A DNA stretch of 64,000 nt. Source: Neisseria weixii. GTDB lineage: Bacteria; Pseudomonadota; Gammaproteobacteria; Burkholderiales; Neisseriaceae. The position numbers and the translations under genes are program-made. Below, piece after piece: positions 38,259-47,654 of the stretch. A model generated the notes under the pieces. The model searched no databases. It was given only the letters and a program-made list of their open reading frames with translations, and was not told the origin of the DNA. Positions within the stretch are counted from its first letter, which is position 1; each line of letters begins with the position of its first letter. Location of the stretch: NCBI RefSeq assembly GCF_002327085.1, contig NZ_CP023429.1, positions 1,240,001 through 1,304,000 of the forward strand, given 5' to 3'.

Positions 38259-38733
38259 ATCAGTATCCTTATATTGGGTTACAAACACCGACATCGAAGT
38301 ATCGGTTCGAGTCAATTCGTATATTTTCAATTTAGAAAACCTGATTTTCAAAATCGAATATTCAAGTGAAATAATATGACGGATTTACCGTCCAAATATC
38401 TGATTTACAGGCAGAATTTACCAATGCTACTTTATGACAGCATTTGTCAAAACTTACCCTACTTAAAAAGACGCCTTAAATCGTATCAGTATTTATGCCG
38501 ACTGGCAAACCAATCCGATGAATTATTCAATAAAAATCAAAATTTTTGAGTCTGAACATTTGTGCAATTTTCTAAAAAATTCATAATCGAAATAAATCGA
38601 ATATTTTATTTTCAATTCAAGCATTGAAACCATCATTTAAGAAAAAGAGTGCCTTCACTTTGGCTCTCATTTTGCAAGCAAAAAAGCGTAAAGATTTAAA
38701 TAGATAAAATTTTCATTTGTATGCCAAACAAAT
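38259..38733. other. aceE upstream region without genes
   Basis: An AT-rich stretch of about 475 bp between aceE and the DUS hairpin beside the Smr gene. No reading frame with family features or RNA gene was seen. TTGACA occurs at about 38448 on the minus strand, but without a clear -10 at proper spacing. Its length and base composition suit a regulated promoter region. Confidence 0.4.
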
Positions 38734-38773
38734 CAAGGCCGTCTGAAAACCTGTTGGCTTTCAGACGGCCTTG
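38734..38773. terminator. inverted DUS between aceE leader and Smr gene
   Basis: CAAGGCCGTCTGAAA and complement with a loop of about 10 nt; it lies downstream of the minus-strand Smr gene stop (38811). Confidence 0.7.
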
Positions 38774-38810
38774 TACATCTGCTTGAGATGAAACCAGTCA
38801 TATCGCGAGC

Positions 38811-39425
38811 TTATTCTTCTTCGCGACGCGGACGTTTCAGTAAAATCCGTACCGCACCATCATTCCCTTGACGTGGCTCGACATAAGCCAACACATCCGG
38901 ATGTTGCATTAACCAGCGGCGGGTCAGGTTTTTCAAAACAGGTTTATAACCCGCCGAACCCAACCCACTGCCATGCACGATTTCACCGCATACGCCGCGC
39001 TTTTTGGTAAATTCGATAAATTCGTTCAACACTTGCTGCGCTTCTTCCTGCGTGTAACCGTGCAAATCCACATCAGCCACCACCGGATAATGGCCGTTGC
39101 GCAGGCGTTGGATGTCATTTTTGCCTTGGCCGTTTTTACTGAAGGTGGCCGGCGGCTCATCCCAACCACCTTGGCCGACATAGAAATAATCTTCTTCCGC
39201 CAAATCGTTTTCCGCTTTCGGACGCGGTTTGATGGTGGTTTTCGGACGAGGTGCTTCATAGCGTTGCGAATTTTTCAAAGGCGTCACGGCACCGGCCGCC
39301 TTGGCAAAATCAACCTGCTCCTCTTCACGCTTTTTTGCTTCCACCGCTTCGATTTTACGCTGCTCGGCTTCTTTTTTCGCTTGTTTGCCCAAAGCTTTTA
39401 ATGTGGCTTGAAAATCCATACTCAT
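38811..39425 (-). CDS. Smr domain protein (putative endonuclease)
   Basis: 204 residues. A charged N-terminal half with a Lys/Glu helix (residues 10-40), then a C-terminal Smr domain: DVDLHGYTQEEAQQVLNEFI, VHGSGLGSAGYKPVL (the usual HGxG loop) and RLLLK-like ILLKRPR. Stand-alone Smr proteins of the YdaL/SmrA type nick DNA in vitro; others act on RNA at stalled ribosomes. Which applies here is unknown. The ribosome site AAGGAA favours the first of two close ATGs. Confidence 0.85.
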   Translation of the reverse strand: MSMDFQATLKALGKQAKKEAEQRKIEAVEAKKREEEQVDFAKAAGAVTPLKNSQRYEAPRPKTTIKPRPKAENDLAEEDYFYVGQGGWDEPPATFSKNGQGKNDIQRLRNGHYPVVADVDLHGYTQEEAQQVLNEFIEFTKKRGVCGEIVHGSGLGSAGYKPVLKNLTRRWLMQHPDVLAYVEPRQGNDGAVRILLKRPRREEE

Positions 39426-39440
39426 TTGATGTTCCTTATT

Positions 39441-40226
39441 TTATTTCAGACGGCCTGTTTTGTAAGGTGTTTGCAATAAGGCCGTCTGAAAAGTCTGTTT
39501 CAATGATTGCCATGTGCGGACATCTTGAATAATTTCATCCCCGAAATCTACATCGGCAATCATTTCGGCAATGATTTTCGCTGCGGATTCGGGCGAACTC
39601 AATTCCTGCTTAGCATGAAGTTGCTGGAAACGCGGCAAAATCGGAAAGTCATCACCGTCTTGAGCCCGAATCTGCGCCTGCATGTCGGTATCGACCACAC
39701 CGGGCGCAATACTGCACACCTTCACATTGTAGTGATTTTCCGCTTCCACACAGCGTACATGATGATCTAAAGCCGCTTTGGCCGCACCATAAATACTCCA
39801 ACCCTGATAAGCATTGCGCCCTGCGCCGCTGCTGATGTGCACCATTTTAACCGTCTGGCTTTCTGCTTTTACCGCCAAAACATGGTTGCTTAACAATAAA
39901 GGCGCAGTAATGTTCAAACTCACCGCTGCCGCAATTTCAGACGGCCTCTGCCTGCCACATATCGCGCTTGGCGGAACCGTACCGGCATTATTAATCAGCA
40001 CCAACTCATCGGCATCCTGCATAAAACCTTCAATCTCACCGGTTTGCAGCCATGTGTTTAATTTTTCCGTGTCGGCCAAATCCAACGCCGCTTGCTGCAA
40101 ACCGTTTTGTGCAGGCAATCCGCGTCGGGTAATCCCCAATACGGCCGCACCGGTATTCAAATAATGTGCGGCCAAGGCTTTGCCTAAACCGCTTGAGTGT
40201 CCGGTGGTGATGATTTTTTGGCGCAT
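39441..40226 (-). CDS. short-chain dehydrogenase/reductase
   Basis: 261 residues. Classical SDR: TTGHSSGLGKALA (nucleotide-binding GxxxGxG), LVLINNAGTVPP, the catalytic Ser of HISSGAGRN and the YGAAKAALD Tyr-Lys pair. NADP or NAD dependence and substrate are not clear. The last residues FQTALLQTPYKTGRLK are encoded by two DUS copies that would normally form the gene-end hairpin, so the original stop may have been lost upstream. An internal DUS lies at 39935. Confidence 0.85.
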   Translation of the reverse strand: MRQKIITTGHSSGLGKALAAHYLNTGAAVLGITRRGLPAQNGLQQAALDLADTEKLNTWLQTGEIEGFMQDADELVLINNAGTVPPSAICGRQRPSEIAAAVSLNITAPLLLSNHVLAVKAESQTVKMVHISSGAGRNAYQGWSIYGAAKAALDHHVRCVEAENHYNVKVCSIAPGVVDTDMQAQIRAQDGDDFPILPRFQQLHAKQELSSPESAAKIIAEMIADVDFGDEIIQDVRTWQSLKQTFQTALLQTPYKTGRLK

Positions 40227-40399
40227 GACAGGTTCCGTTTGAGGTATTCAAAGTAGCAATATTTTGCCATAGTTCTTTTTATCTGAAAAATCAGGCCGTC
40301 TGAAACGCGCGCCAGAATCATCTTCACAAAAACGCTTTTCAGGTATAGTATTCTCTACTCATCAAGTTGATACAATATGCGCTATTTTGGAGAAACCGA

Positions 40400-40816
40400 A
40401 TGTTCAAACGTCCTGAAGAATTCATCGTATTCGTTTTAGGATTATTGTGGGTCGCTTTTACCTATTTTCTCACCACCTATTTCGGTGCCGACACCTACAC
40501 CTCTTTAGTGATTACCGGCTTTACCCTGCTTTGGGCAGTGGTGTGTTTCGTCTTGTGGCAGCGTGATTTGAGCCGCATGATATGGCCTTGGTTCTTAGGC
40601 TTATTGGTGGCTTGCTGGTGGCCGTTTCTCGATTGGTTTGCGATTAAGGATTTCATCGTACCGGGCACGGAAAGCCATGCAATTGTGGTGGCCAAGCCTT
40701 GGTATGCAAGCTGGACATTTAAAATCATTCTGGCACTGATTCCGGTTGCCCTCGGCTATTTCATTAAATTCAAGCGCGCACGCCAAACCAAAATCGATAC
40801 GGCTTCCAGTTTCTGA
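40400..40816 (+). CDS. integral membrane protein, unknown function
   Basis: 138 residues from ATG 40400 (TTTGGAG site). Four hydrophobic segments (about 6-25, 34-50, 62-78 and 105-122) with a short basic C-terminus (KFKRARQTK). I do not recognise a family. The -10-like TATAGT lies about 50 nt upstream. It stands alone between the SDR and trpE. Confidence 0.65.
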   Translation: MFKRPEEFIVFVLGLLWVAFTYFLTTYFGADTYTSLVITGFTLLWAVVCFVLWQRDLSRMIWPWFLGLLVACWWPFLDWFAIKDFIVPGTESHAIVVAKPWYASWTFKIILALIPVALGYFIKFKRARQTKIDTASSF

Positions 40817-40994
40817 TTTTAACCAACACCGTTTTCCATCAAAACGGTGTTTATTTTTTTGCTTCAGACGGCCTTTGCCGCATCGGCAAATCGGTTAACA
40901 ATACCCCCATAAGCTGCTATACTCTTTGCACTCTTTAACATCAACCATTTCGCTGCATACACGCATCGCATTTTTCAGGTAAGGCCGTCTGAAC

Positions 40995-42470
40995 ATGATC
41001 AGCAAACAAGAATATCAAGCCCAAGTCGCACAAGGATACAACCGCATTCCATTAGTGCAGGAAGTCCTCGCCGATCTTGACACGCCCTTGTCGCTCTATC
41101 TCAAGCTGGCCAACAAACCCTTTACCTATTTGCTGGAATCCGTGGTCGGCGGCGAACGTTTCGGCCGCTATTCCTTCATCGGTCTGCCTTGCCATCATTA
41201 TTTAAAAGCCGGCGGCAGACATGTCGGTGTGTATCTCAACGGCGAAATTGTCGAACAATACGATGGTAACCCGCTCCCCTTTATCGAAGCCTTCCATGCA
41301 CGTTTCAAAACGCCTGAAATTCCAAGCCTGCCACGCTTTACCGGCGGTTTGGTCGGCTATTTCGGCTATGAAACCATCTATAATTTCGAACATTTTGCCC
41401 ACCGCCTGAAACATCCGCCCAAAGCAGACCCACTGGGCACACCGGATATTTTGCTGATGCTGTCGCAAGAATTGGCGGTAATCGACAACCTTTCCGGCAA
41501 AATCTACCTGATTGTCTATGCCGACCCAAGCCAAACCAACGGCTACGAAGCCGCACGCGGACGCTTGGAAGACTTGCGCACCCAATTGCGCCAAAGCTGC
41601 GCCATTCCCTTATCTCTAGGCAGCGCCACCACCCAACCGACCAGCGAATTCGGCGAGGCGCCTTTCAAAGCCTGTGTCGATAAAATCAAAGAATACATCT
41701 TTGCCGGCGACTGCATGCAGGTCGTGCCCAGCCAGCGCATGACCATGCCCTATACCGACAGCCCGCTCTCACTCTACCGTGCCCTGCGCACGCTCAATCC
41801 GTCACCGTATATGTTTTATTACGATTTTGACGATTTCCATATTGTCGGCTCTTCGCCGGAAATTCTCGTGCGCCGCGAACAAGACACCGTGGTCGTGCGT
41901 CCGATTGCCGGCACCCGCCTGCGCGGCAAAACCCCTGCCGAAGACTTGGCCAACGAGCAAGATTTATTGAATGATGCCAAAGAAATCGCCGAACACGTCA
42001 TGCTGATTGATCTCGGCCGCAACGATGTCGGCCGCATCAGCCAAACCGGCCAAGTCAGTGTTACCGACAAAATGGTGGTGGAAAAATATTCCCATGTGAT
42101 GCACATCGTTTCCAATGTCGAAGGCCGTCTGAAAGAGGACATCACCAATATGGAAATTCTCGCCGCCACCTTCCCTGCCGGCACCTTATCCGGCGCACCG
42201 AAAATCCGCGCCATGGAAATCATCGAAGAAGTCGAACCGAGCAAACGCGGCATCTACGGCGGCGCCGTGGGCGTGTGGAGCTTCAACAACGACATGGACT
42301 TAGCCATCGCCATCCGCACCGCCGTGATTAAAAACGATACGCTTTATGTACAAAGCGGCGCAGGCGTAGTGGCGGATTCCGTGCCCGAATCCGAATGGCA
42401 GGAAACACAAAACAAAGCGCGCGCCGTGATACGTGCCGCGCAAATGGTACAGGAAGGCTTGGATAATTAA
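40995..42470 (+). CDS. trpE: anthranilate synthase component I
   Basis: 491 residues, intact. Converts chorismate and ammonia or glutamine-derived nitrogen to anthranilate, first step of tryptophan synthesis. The N-terminal regulatory motif [19 protein letters not shown] includes LLES, the Trp feedback pocket. The chorismate-binding domain has [41 protein letters not shown] and [10 protein letters not shown]. The partner trpG is not adjacent. A DUS inside the gene (about 42122) is read as EGRLKE. A DUS also lies just before the ATG. Confidence 0.95.
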   Translation: MISKQEYQAQVAQGYNRIPLVQEVLADLDTPLSLYLKLANKPFTYLLESVVGGERFGRYSFIGLPCHHYLKAGGRHVGVYLNGEIVEQYDGNPLPFIEAFHARFKTPEIPSLPRFTGGLVGYFGYETIYNFEHFAHRLKHPPKADPLGTPDILLMLSQELAVIDNLSGKIYLIVYADPSQTNGYEAARGRLEDLRTQLRQSCAIPLSLGSATTQPTSEFGEAPFKACVDKIKEYIFAGDCMQVVPSQRMTMPYTDSPLSLYRALRTLNPSPYMFYYDFDDFHIVGSSPEILVRREQDTVVVRPIAGTRLRGKTPAEDLANEQDLLNDAKEIAEHVMLIDLGRNDVGRISQTGQVSVTDKMVVEKYSHVMHIVSNVEGRLKEDITNMEILAATFPAGTLSGAPKIRAMEIIEEVEPSKRGIYGGAVGVWSFNNDMDLAIAIRTAVIKNDTLYVQSGAGVVADSVPESEWQETQNKARAVIRAAQMVQEGLDN

Positions 42471-42559
42471 ATGTTGCAAACTGATTGGGAGAGTTACACA
42501 AAATGTCGTGCATTTTCAGTCCGTCTCAACCGAGCCTATCATTAAAATTTTATCTGCGG

Positions 42560-42930
42560 GATTCACTCACGAAACAAAAATTCAACCTCACCCCGACATT
42601 GCCCCCTTAAGGTCGCACAACAATTATTGTAAGTCAGGCTGGGAAGCTTTAATCTGGCTATTGCCGTTGTCAAAAGCAGTGGTCACTTGCTTGCATTTGC
42701 GCGGATAAACGGCACCACTTTCATCACATACGATGTCGCCGGGGACAAAGCCTGAAACCGCCGCTTATCTCAAAGCACCGTCAAAATGATTTGAAGGTTT
42801 TGTGAATCAAGGTACTCCGCCCATGCTGGCAACGCCGAATATTTTGCCTTTGTAAGGCAGGTATCATTGTTGCATGATGGTCAAATTGTCGGTGCGGTGG
42901 TAAGTAGCCCGATGGTAAAACGATAATCGC
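42560..42930 (+). pseudogene. decayed GlcG/HbpS-like (DUF336) gene
   Basis: In broken frames the plus strand reads FNLAIAVVKSSGHLLAFARI, then NGTTFITYDVAGDKA, stop, ETAAYLKAPSK, stop, FEGFVNQGTPPMLATPN, and after another shift VSLLHDGQIVGAVVSS. This order matches the GlcG/HbpS family (heme-binding or glycolate-locus proteins): AIAVVDxxGHLLAFxRMDG, then D-A-DKA-TA, then PLLxDGxIVGAIGVSG. Several stops and shifts, not one, so this is true decay, unlike the single-base lesions elsewhere. Limits are approximate. Confidence 0.7.
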
Positions 42931-43127
42931 CCGGCAGAATGAATTGCTGCGACATTTGAACAATAAGCGGTTTCAGGCACCATCAACGCATGGAACCGCT
43001 TGGGCGTTGCGTTCCAACCTGTGGCCGGCAGTACGGATAAACTGTTGGGCTTGGACAATATTGTCAGCTGATAGCATCTAAACTGTTTCAGCCGATTTTA
43101 ATCTTATTTTTATCAAACAACCCTGCT
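42931..43127. other. non-coding remainder before purK
   Basis: Continues the decayed region. A plus-strand piece INAWNRLGVAFQPVAGSTDK, then LLGLDNIVS and a stop, looks like the C-terminal end of some former gene, which I cannot identify. The AT-rich last 50 bp probably holds the purK promoter. Confidence 0.35.
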
Positions 43128-44273
43128 ATGAAAAACAACCCTATCCTTCCTCCTGCTATGCTCGGTATTCTCGGCGGCGGCCAGCTCGGCCGTATGTTCA
43201 CCATCGCTGCCAAAACCATGGGCTATCAAGTCACCGTGCTTGATCCTGATCCCAATGCACCGGCAGCAGAATTTGCCGACCTCCATCTTTGCGCACCATT
43301 TGATGATCAGGCTGCCTTAGCCGAATTGGCCCAATGCGCGGCGGTGACGACTGAATTTGAAAACGTCAATGCCGATGCCATGCGCTTTTTAGCCAACCAC
43401 ACCAATGTTTCCCCGAGCGGCGATTGTGTGGCGGTGGCGCAAAACCGTATTCAGGAAAAGGCGTGGATTCAAAAGGCCGGTTTGAAAACTGCGCCGTATC
43501 AGGCCGTCTGTAAAACAGAAGACATTACTGAAGAGAGCGCAGCATTTTTGCCGGGTATTTTAAAAACCGCCACACTCGGTTACGACGGCAAAGGCCAAAT
43601 CCGCGTGAAAACCTTGGATGAGCTGAAAGCCGCTTTTGCCGAGCATGGCGGCGTAGATTGTGTGTTGGAAAAAATGGTTGATTTGCGCGGCGAAATTTCA
43701 GTGGTGGTCTGCCGTCTGAGCAGCGACAATGTGCAAACCTTCGACCCCGCAGAAAATATTCACGAGAACAGCATTCTGGCCTATTCTATTGTTCCGGCGC
43801 GTTTGAGTGCCGACATTCAGCAACAGGCGCGGCGGATGGCGCAGCGTTTGGCCGATGAATTGGATTATATCGGTGTGTTGGCGGTGGAAATGTTTGTCGT
43901 CGGCGACACGCATGAATTGGTGGTCAACGAAATCGCACCGCGTCCGCACAACTCCGGTCACCACACCATCGACGCTTGTGCGGTCAGCCAATTTCAACAG
44001 CAAGTGCGCATAATGTGCAATCTGCCGCCGGCTGACACCCGCCTGCTCTCGGCCTGCTGCATGGCGAATATTTTGGGTGATGTGTGGGGCGACGACGGCA
44101 GCGAACCGGATTGGCTGCCGCTGCAAAGTGATACGGCTTCTTTCCTGCACCTTTACGGCAAGAAAGCCGCGCGTGCAGGCCGCAAAATGGGGCATTTTGT
44201 CGCTTTAGCCAAGGATGCCGATGCGGCTTTTGCAAAAGCCCAAGCCTTACACGCCACATTGAAACGCGCTTAA
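43128..44273 (+). CDS. purK: N5-carboxyaminoimidazole ribonucleotide synthetase
   Basis: 381 residues, intact. ATP-grasp enzyme making N5-CAIR from AIR, ATP and bicarbonate; its product goes to PurE (23964-24445). N-terminal LGILGGGQLGRMFTIAA, ATP-grasp motif TLGYDGKGQIRV, metal-binding NEIAPRPHNSGHHTIDAC. The start at 43128 fits the family. An internal DUS variant (CAGGCCGTCTGTAA) at about 43500 has one mismatch. Confidence 0.95.
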   Translation: MKNNPILPPAMLGILGGGQLGRMFTIAAKTMGYQVTVLDPDPNAPAAEFADLHLCAPFDDQAALAELAQCAAVTTEFENVNADAMRFLANHTNVSPSGDCVAVAQNRIQEKAWIQKAGLKTAPYQAVCKTEDITEESAAFLPGILKTATLGYDGKGQIRVKTLDELKAAFAEHGGVDCVLEKMVDLRGEISVVVCRLSSDNVQTFDPAENIHENSILAYSIVPARLSADIQQQARRMAQRLADELDYIGVLAVEMFVVGDTHELVVNEIAPRPHNSGHHTIDACAVSQFQQQVRIMCNLPPADTRLLSACCMANILGDVWGDDGSEPDWLPLQSDTASFLHLYGKKAARAGRKMGHFVALAKDADAAFAKAQALHATLKRA

Positions 44274-44424
44274 GGGCTTTACAATCGTTTTCTGTTTTCA
44301 GACGGCATTTGCGCTACAATATGCCGTCTGAAAACGTCTGCATCGGGTCTGATTCTATATCCGACATTTTTTATTGACTGTTCAGACGGCCTTAAATCTT
44401 TTGTCCATGATTTAAACCAAAGAC

Positions 44425-44569
44425 TGAGGCCTTTGCAAAACCCCGGATTTGAGTACAGTTCGAAGTTAGAGCAGAGCAGGAAGCGAAGACATATCATGAA
44501 GATAGGCAAGCTTTCGAGCAGCGCATAACGAAGAAATGTACCAAAGATGGGGAGTTTGCAAAGGTCTCA
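44425..44569. repeat. 145-bp MITE-like element, type A copy 2
   Basis: TGAGGCCTTTGCAAAA at the left, GTTTGCAAAGGTCTCA at the right; inverted relative to copies 1 and 3. Exactly the same length as the others. It separates purK from yciB and lies directly against an AG-DUS on the right. Confidence 0.75.
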
Positions 44570-44599
44570 GGCCGTCTGAACCCTAAGTTCCCCCATCTT

Positions 44600-45211
44600 A
44601 TGAAAGCTTTACTTGATTTCCTGCCCCTGATTGTTTTTTTCTACCTTTATAAAACCGTCGAGCCGACCGATACCAACCATCCGCTGCTGCAACTTACCGG
44701 CGCGGCGGGCAGCGACAATAACCACGTTTTAGCCGCTACCGCCGGTTTGATTATCGCCACAGTGTTGGTGTACGGCTATCAACTGGTGAAACAGAAATTC
44801 CGTCTGGAGCGCCAGCAATGGCTTGTATTGGCCATGACGGTGGTGTTCGGCGGTGTGACGCTGGCGTTAAGCGATGATTACTATATCCGCCTGAAAGCCG
44901 TATTGCTCAATGCCGCATTCGGCCTGGGCATGCTGGTGTCGCACTTTTTCTTCAACGACCGCCGCTCTGCCGTGCAAAAAATGTTTGATTCGGTATTGGT
45001 GCTCTCGGCCGATGGCTGGAAGAAACTCAATTGGGCTTGGGCGGGCATGTTTTTCCTGCTGGCCGCGCTGCATGCTTTTTTTGCCTTTGTGTTTGCCGGC
45101 GGCCGGTATTGGGGCGAATTCACCGCATTCGGTGATTTGATTGTGATGCTCAGCTGCATGGGCATTATGTTTTTCGTGTTGCGCAAGCATTTCAAAAGCG
45201 AATGGCGCTGA
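44600..45211 (+). CDS. yciB: inner membrane septation protein YciB/IspZ
   Basis: 203 residues, five or six hydrophobic helices. The start MKALLDFLPLIVFFYLYKT and FNDRRSAVQKM plus WKKLNWAWAGMFFLLAALHAF are typical of the YciB (intracellular septation protein A) family. These membrane proteins affect septation and cell-envelope integrity. A GNAT gene follows on the same strand, an order I recall from meningococci. Confidence 0.9.
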   Translation: MKALLDFLPLIVFFYLYKTVEPTDTNHPLLQLTGAAGSDNNHVLAATAGLIIATVLVYGYQLVKQKFRLERQQWLVLAMTVVFGGVTLALSDDYYIRLKAVLLNAAFGLGMLVSHFFFNDRRSAVQKMFDSVLVLSADGWKKLNWAWAGMFFLLAALHAFFAFVFAGGRYWGEFTAFGDLIVMLSCMGIMFFVLRKHFKSEWR

Positions 45212-45339
45212 CAAAAATTTCTGCCGCAAGGCCGTCTGAATATGCCGTGTTCCTGCTATAATCATCCTACCGATTGTTGATTTTTCAGACGGCCTTTCGG
45301 TATTACAGGCGGTCTGAACGTTGTAATGTGAACCCTGCC

Positions 45340-45822
45340 ATGAATCTCTTCACCGTGCTCCGCCCCGCTACCGAAAAAGACTGCCCTTTCATTCACAGCG
45401 CGCATCTGCATGCCGTTCAATATACCTGTATCCGCAGTTACAACGAACGCGTATTGCAGGCATGGGAAAAATTGCTCGGTATGGAAAGCTATCACGCCAC
45501 GATGGCCGATAAAACCAAGGCCTTGTGGGTGGTGGAATACCGTGACGCAATTCAAGGCTTTTTCCAAGTCGATTTCAAAGAAGCCCAACTTGACGCGCTC
45601 TATGTCCATCCTTTAATGCACAACAAAGGCTTAGGCACGGCGCTGCTGCAGCGTGCCGAGGAATTGGCGCACGACGCAGGCTTGAGCTTTTTAAAACTTT
45701 ACGCTTCGCTCAATTCCGTGCCGTTTTACCGCTTAAACGGCTACGAATCCTTAGGCGAAGCGGTGCTGCCTTTAAACGAACATGTCAAAGTCAAATGCGA
45801 ATTAATGCGCAAATATGTATAG
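45340..45822 (+). CDS. GNAT family N-acetyltransferase
   Basis: 160 residues from MNLFTVLRPATEKD (ATG 45340). Acetyl-CoA dependent transferase: N-terminal RPATEKDCPFI strand, LDALYVHPLMHNKGLGTALLQRAEELA (acetyl-CoA pyrophosphate loop in the pattern Q/RxxGxG/A) and LYASLNSVPFYRLNGYE. The substrate is unknown. An in-frame ATG 22 codons upstream would extend through a DUS and is not favoured. Confidence 0.85.
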   Translation: MNLFTVLRPATEKDCPFIHSAHLHAVQYTCIRSYNERVLQAWEKLLGMESYHATMADKTKALWVVEYRDAIQGFFQVDFKEAQLDALYVHPLMHNKGLGTALLQRAEELAHDAGLSFLKLYASLNSVPFYRLNGYESLGEAVLPLNEHVKVKCELMRKYV

Positions 45823-45849
45823 CAGTAATCAGGCCGTTTTAAAGATTAG

Positions 45850-45896
45850 TGAACTACACCCCAAAAGTTGGGTTCCAACTTTTGGGGTGTAGTTCA
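45850..45896. repeat. 47-bp perfect palindrome of IS3-type ends
   Basis: 22-bp perfect arms beginning TGAACTACACCCCAAAAG with a 3-nt loop. The arm has the layout of the terminus of the IS3 remnant at 4924-5267 (TGAACTGTCCCTCAA...), i.e. TGAACT-xxx-CCxCAAxAxTTGG. It looks like two IS termini joined head to head with nothing between, and could also serve as a terminator between the converging GNAT and MFS genes. Confidence 0.7.
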
Positions 45897-45934
45897 TCCT
45901 TTCCAGACGGCCTGAGACCTTTATTGTGTGGGTT

Positions 45935-47112
45935 TCAAACCGATTTATTCATAAAATCATCGCGTTTGATCAAAATATAAGCCAATACCACCGCTAACAA
46001 TGCCGTGCCCGACCCAATAAATCCAATGCTGCCCAAACCCAGCCAAACGGTGACATAATGCCCCAACAGCGCACCGTCGCCGATACCAACATTATACAGC
46101 CCGAATAAATAAATCGTGGCAACATCGGTGGCATCAGAAGCAAAGTTCAACACTTTGGCAATCATCGACAAGCTGACTATACTGATGGCCAATCCCCAGA
46201 CAAAACACAACACATACACCGCCCATGCCGAGCCGGCCAACGGCCACAGCAAAGCCGTCATCAATACCACAAAGGCCGCTGCGCCGATAAAGAATTGGCG
46301 CGGGAACTTGGCAAACCATTTACCGAACACAAACGAAGCCACAAAACCGGCTGCACCATACAGGCCCAACACAATCGTTACCTGCTCCGGCTTAAAGCCG
46401 CCGATTTGCAGCACAAACGGCTCGATATAGCTATACGCGGTAAAATGCGCAGTAATAATCAAAATGGTAAAGCCGTACAGCAGCATTAGATTTTTGCGTT
46501 TTACCAGTAAAGGTAGGCTGCTCAATGAGCCGGAATTCACACTCGGCAGCAAGGGCAAATTTTTCGCCAGCACAATCATCACCACCGCAGCACAAACGCC
46601 GATCAGCAAAAAGCTGATTTGCCACGAATAAAACTGTCCAATCACCCGCCCCAGCGGAATACCCATCACCATCGCCATCACCGTACCGGTACTCAACAAA
46701 CCCAGCGCCTGTGTGCTTTTGCCTTGCGGCGCAACCCGCACGGCCAAAGACGCCGTAATCGACCAAAACACCGCGTGCGTCAGAGCAATACAAATCCGGC
46801 TGACAAATAACACGCTGAAATTCCATGCGAAAAAAGACAACAAATGCCCGACTACAAACACAGCAAACAAAACCAGCAAAAGCTTGCGGCGTTCAAAATT
46901 TTTGGTGGCCAGCATTAGCGGCAGTGACAACAACGCCACGATCCACGCATACACGGTCAGCATAATACCGGCTTCGGTGGAGGCCATACCGAAGGTTTGG
47001 CCAATGTCGCTCAACAGTGCAATCGGAATAAATTCGGTGGTGTTGAAAATAAACGCCCCACCGCCAAGGCCAACACGCTCAGCCATTGTTTTTTCTCTTT
47101 TGCTGCCGACAT
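45935..47112 (-). pseudogene. MFS sugar/drug exporter, SotB/YdeA-like (frameshifted)
   Basis: About 392 residues repaired, twelve membrane helices. Start MSAAKEKKQWLSVLALAVG at ATG 47112; the run CCCC 47056-47059 should be CCCCC to continue AFIFNTTEFIPIALLSDI, a hallmark of the SotB/YdeA/AraJ exporter group. The rest is intact (ITASLAVRVAPQGKSTQALG, GVGRVIGQFYSWQ-like GIPLGRVIGQFYSW). An alternative start inside (47086) gives a truncated first helix. It exports sugars or related compounds; the substrate is inferred from the family. Confidence 0.8.
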
Positions 47113-47256
47113 AATCTTAATCTTCCCTATCAAAACAGGGGCGTTATTCTACTCCCTTCACACAATAATTAAAACAATAACAATTGCCTATATTTATTTT
47201 GATTTCAAATATTTCATATGATCTTTATAAGATAGATAGGCCGTCTGAAACAACAC

Positions 47257-47287
47257 TTGACCCTTACCCCATGTTAAGGTTTATATT
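47257..47287 (+). promoter_or_regulatory. CueR-type promoter of copZ
   Basis: -35 TTGACC and -10 TATATT separated by 19 bp, with the dyad CCTTA...TAAGG filling the spacer. The 19-bp spacing and spacer palindrome are hallmarks of MerR-family (CueR) activated copper promoters. No MerR-type regulator gene lies in this window. Confidence 0.75.
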
Positions 47288-47321
47288 TTGATAACCTAAC
47301 AAGCAAACGAAAGGAAAAATC

Positions 47322-47531
47322 ATGGAAAGCATCACCTTAAACGTAGAAGGTATGACCTGCGGCGGCTGCGTGAAAAGCGTAACCCGCATTTTGGAAAACA
47401 CCGACGGCGTTGCCAAAGCCGAAGTGAGCTTGGAAAACAAAAGCGCCGTGATTGAATTCGATGCCACCAAAACCAATGTCGATGCTTTAATCGAAGCGAT
47501 TGAAGACGGCGGCTTTGATGCTTCGCTTTGA
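47322..47531 (+). CDS. copZ: copper chaperone CopZ (HMA domain)
   Basis: 69 residues, one heavy-metal-associated ferredoxin-like domain. GMTCGGCVKSV carries the Cu(I)-binding CxxC. It has IEAIEDGGFDASL at the end, and the acidic surface expected of CopZ. It delivers Cu(I) in the cytoplasm to the CopA pump encoded next. It has a promoter of its own, and an inverted DUS hairpin separates it from copA. Confidence 0.92.
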   Translation: MESITLNVEGMTCGGCVKSVTRILENTDGVAKAEVSLENKSAVIEFDATKTNVDALIEAIEDGGFDASL

Positions 47532-47541
47532 TCATATGCTC

Positions 47542-47576
47542 AAGGCCGTCTGAAAACAGGATTTTCAGACGGCCTT
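47542..47576 (+). terminator. inverted DUS terminator after copZ
   Basis: AAGGCCGTCTGAAAA and complement with a 5-nt loop, ten nt after the copZ stop and before the separate copA promoter. Confidence 0.8.
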
Positions 47577-47591
47577 TATCTTTGGGAATGC

Positions 47592-47622
47592 TTGACTTTA
47601 ACCCATCATTAAGGTTTAAGCT
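47592..47622 (+). promoter_or_regulatory. CueR-type promoter of copA
   Basis: TTGACT (47592-47597), 19-bp spacer containing CTTTAA...TTAAGG, and TAAGCT (47617-47622). It shares TTGAC, AACCCAT-like centre and AAGGTTTA with the copZ promoter, indicating common copper control. Confidence 0.72.
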
Positions 47623-47654
47623 TTCTATATCTCGTCATTAACTGGACAACGAAA

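Noticed and set aside
42475-42560. Short ORF after trpE as trpG
   Set aside because: No glutamine amidotransferase motif (GxCxG) is present; the stretch belongs to the decayed region.
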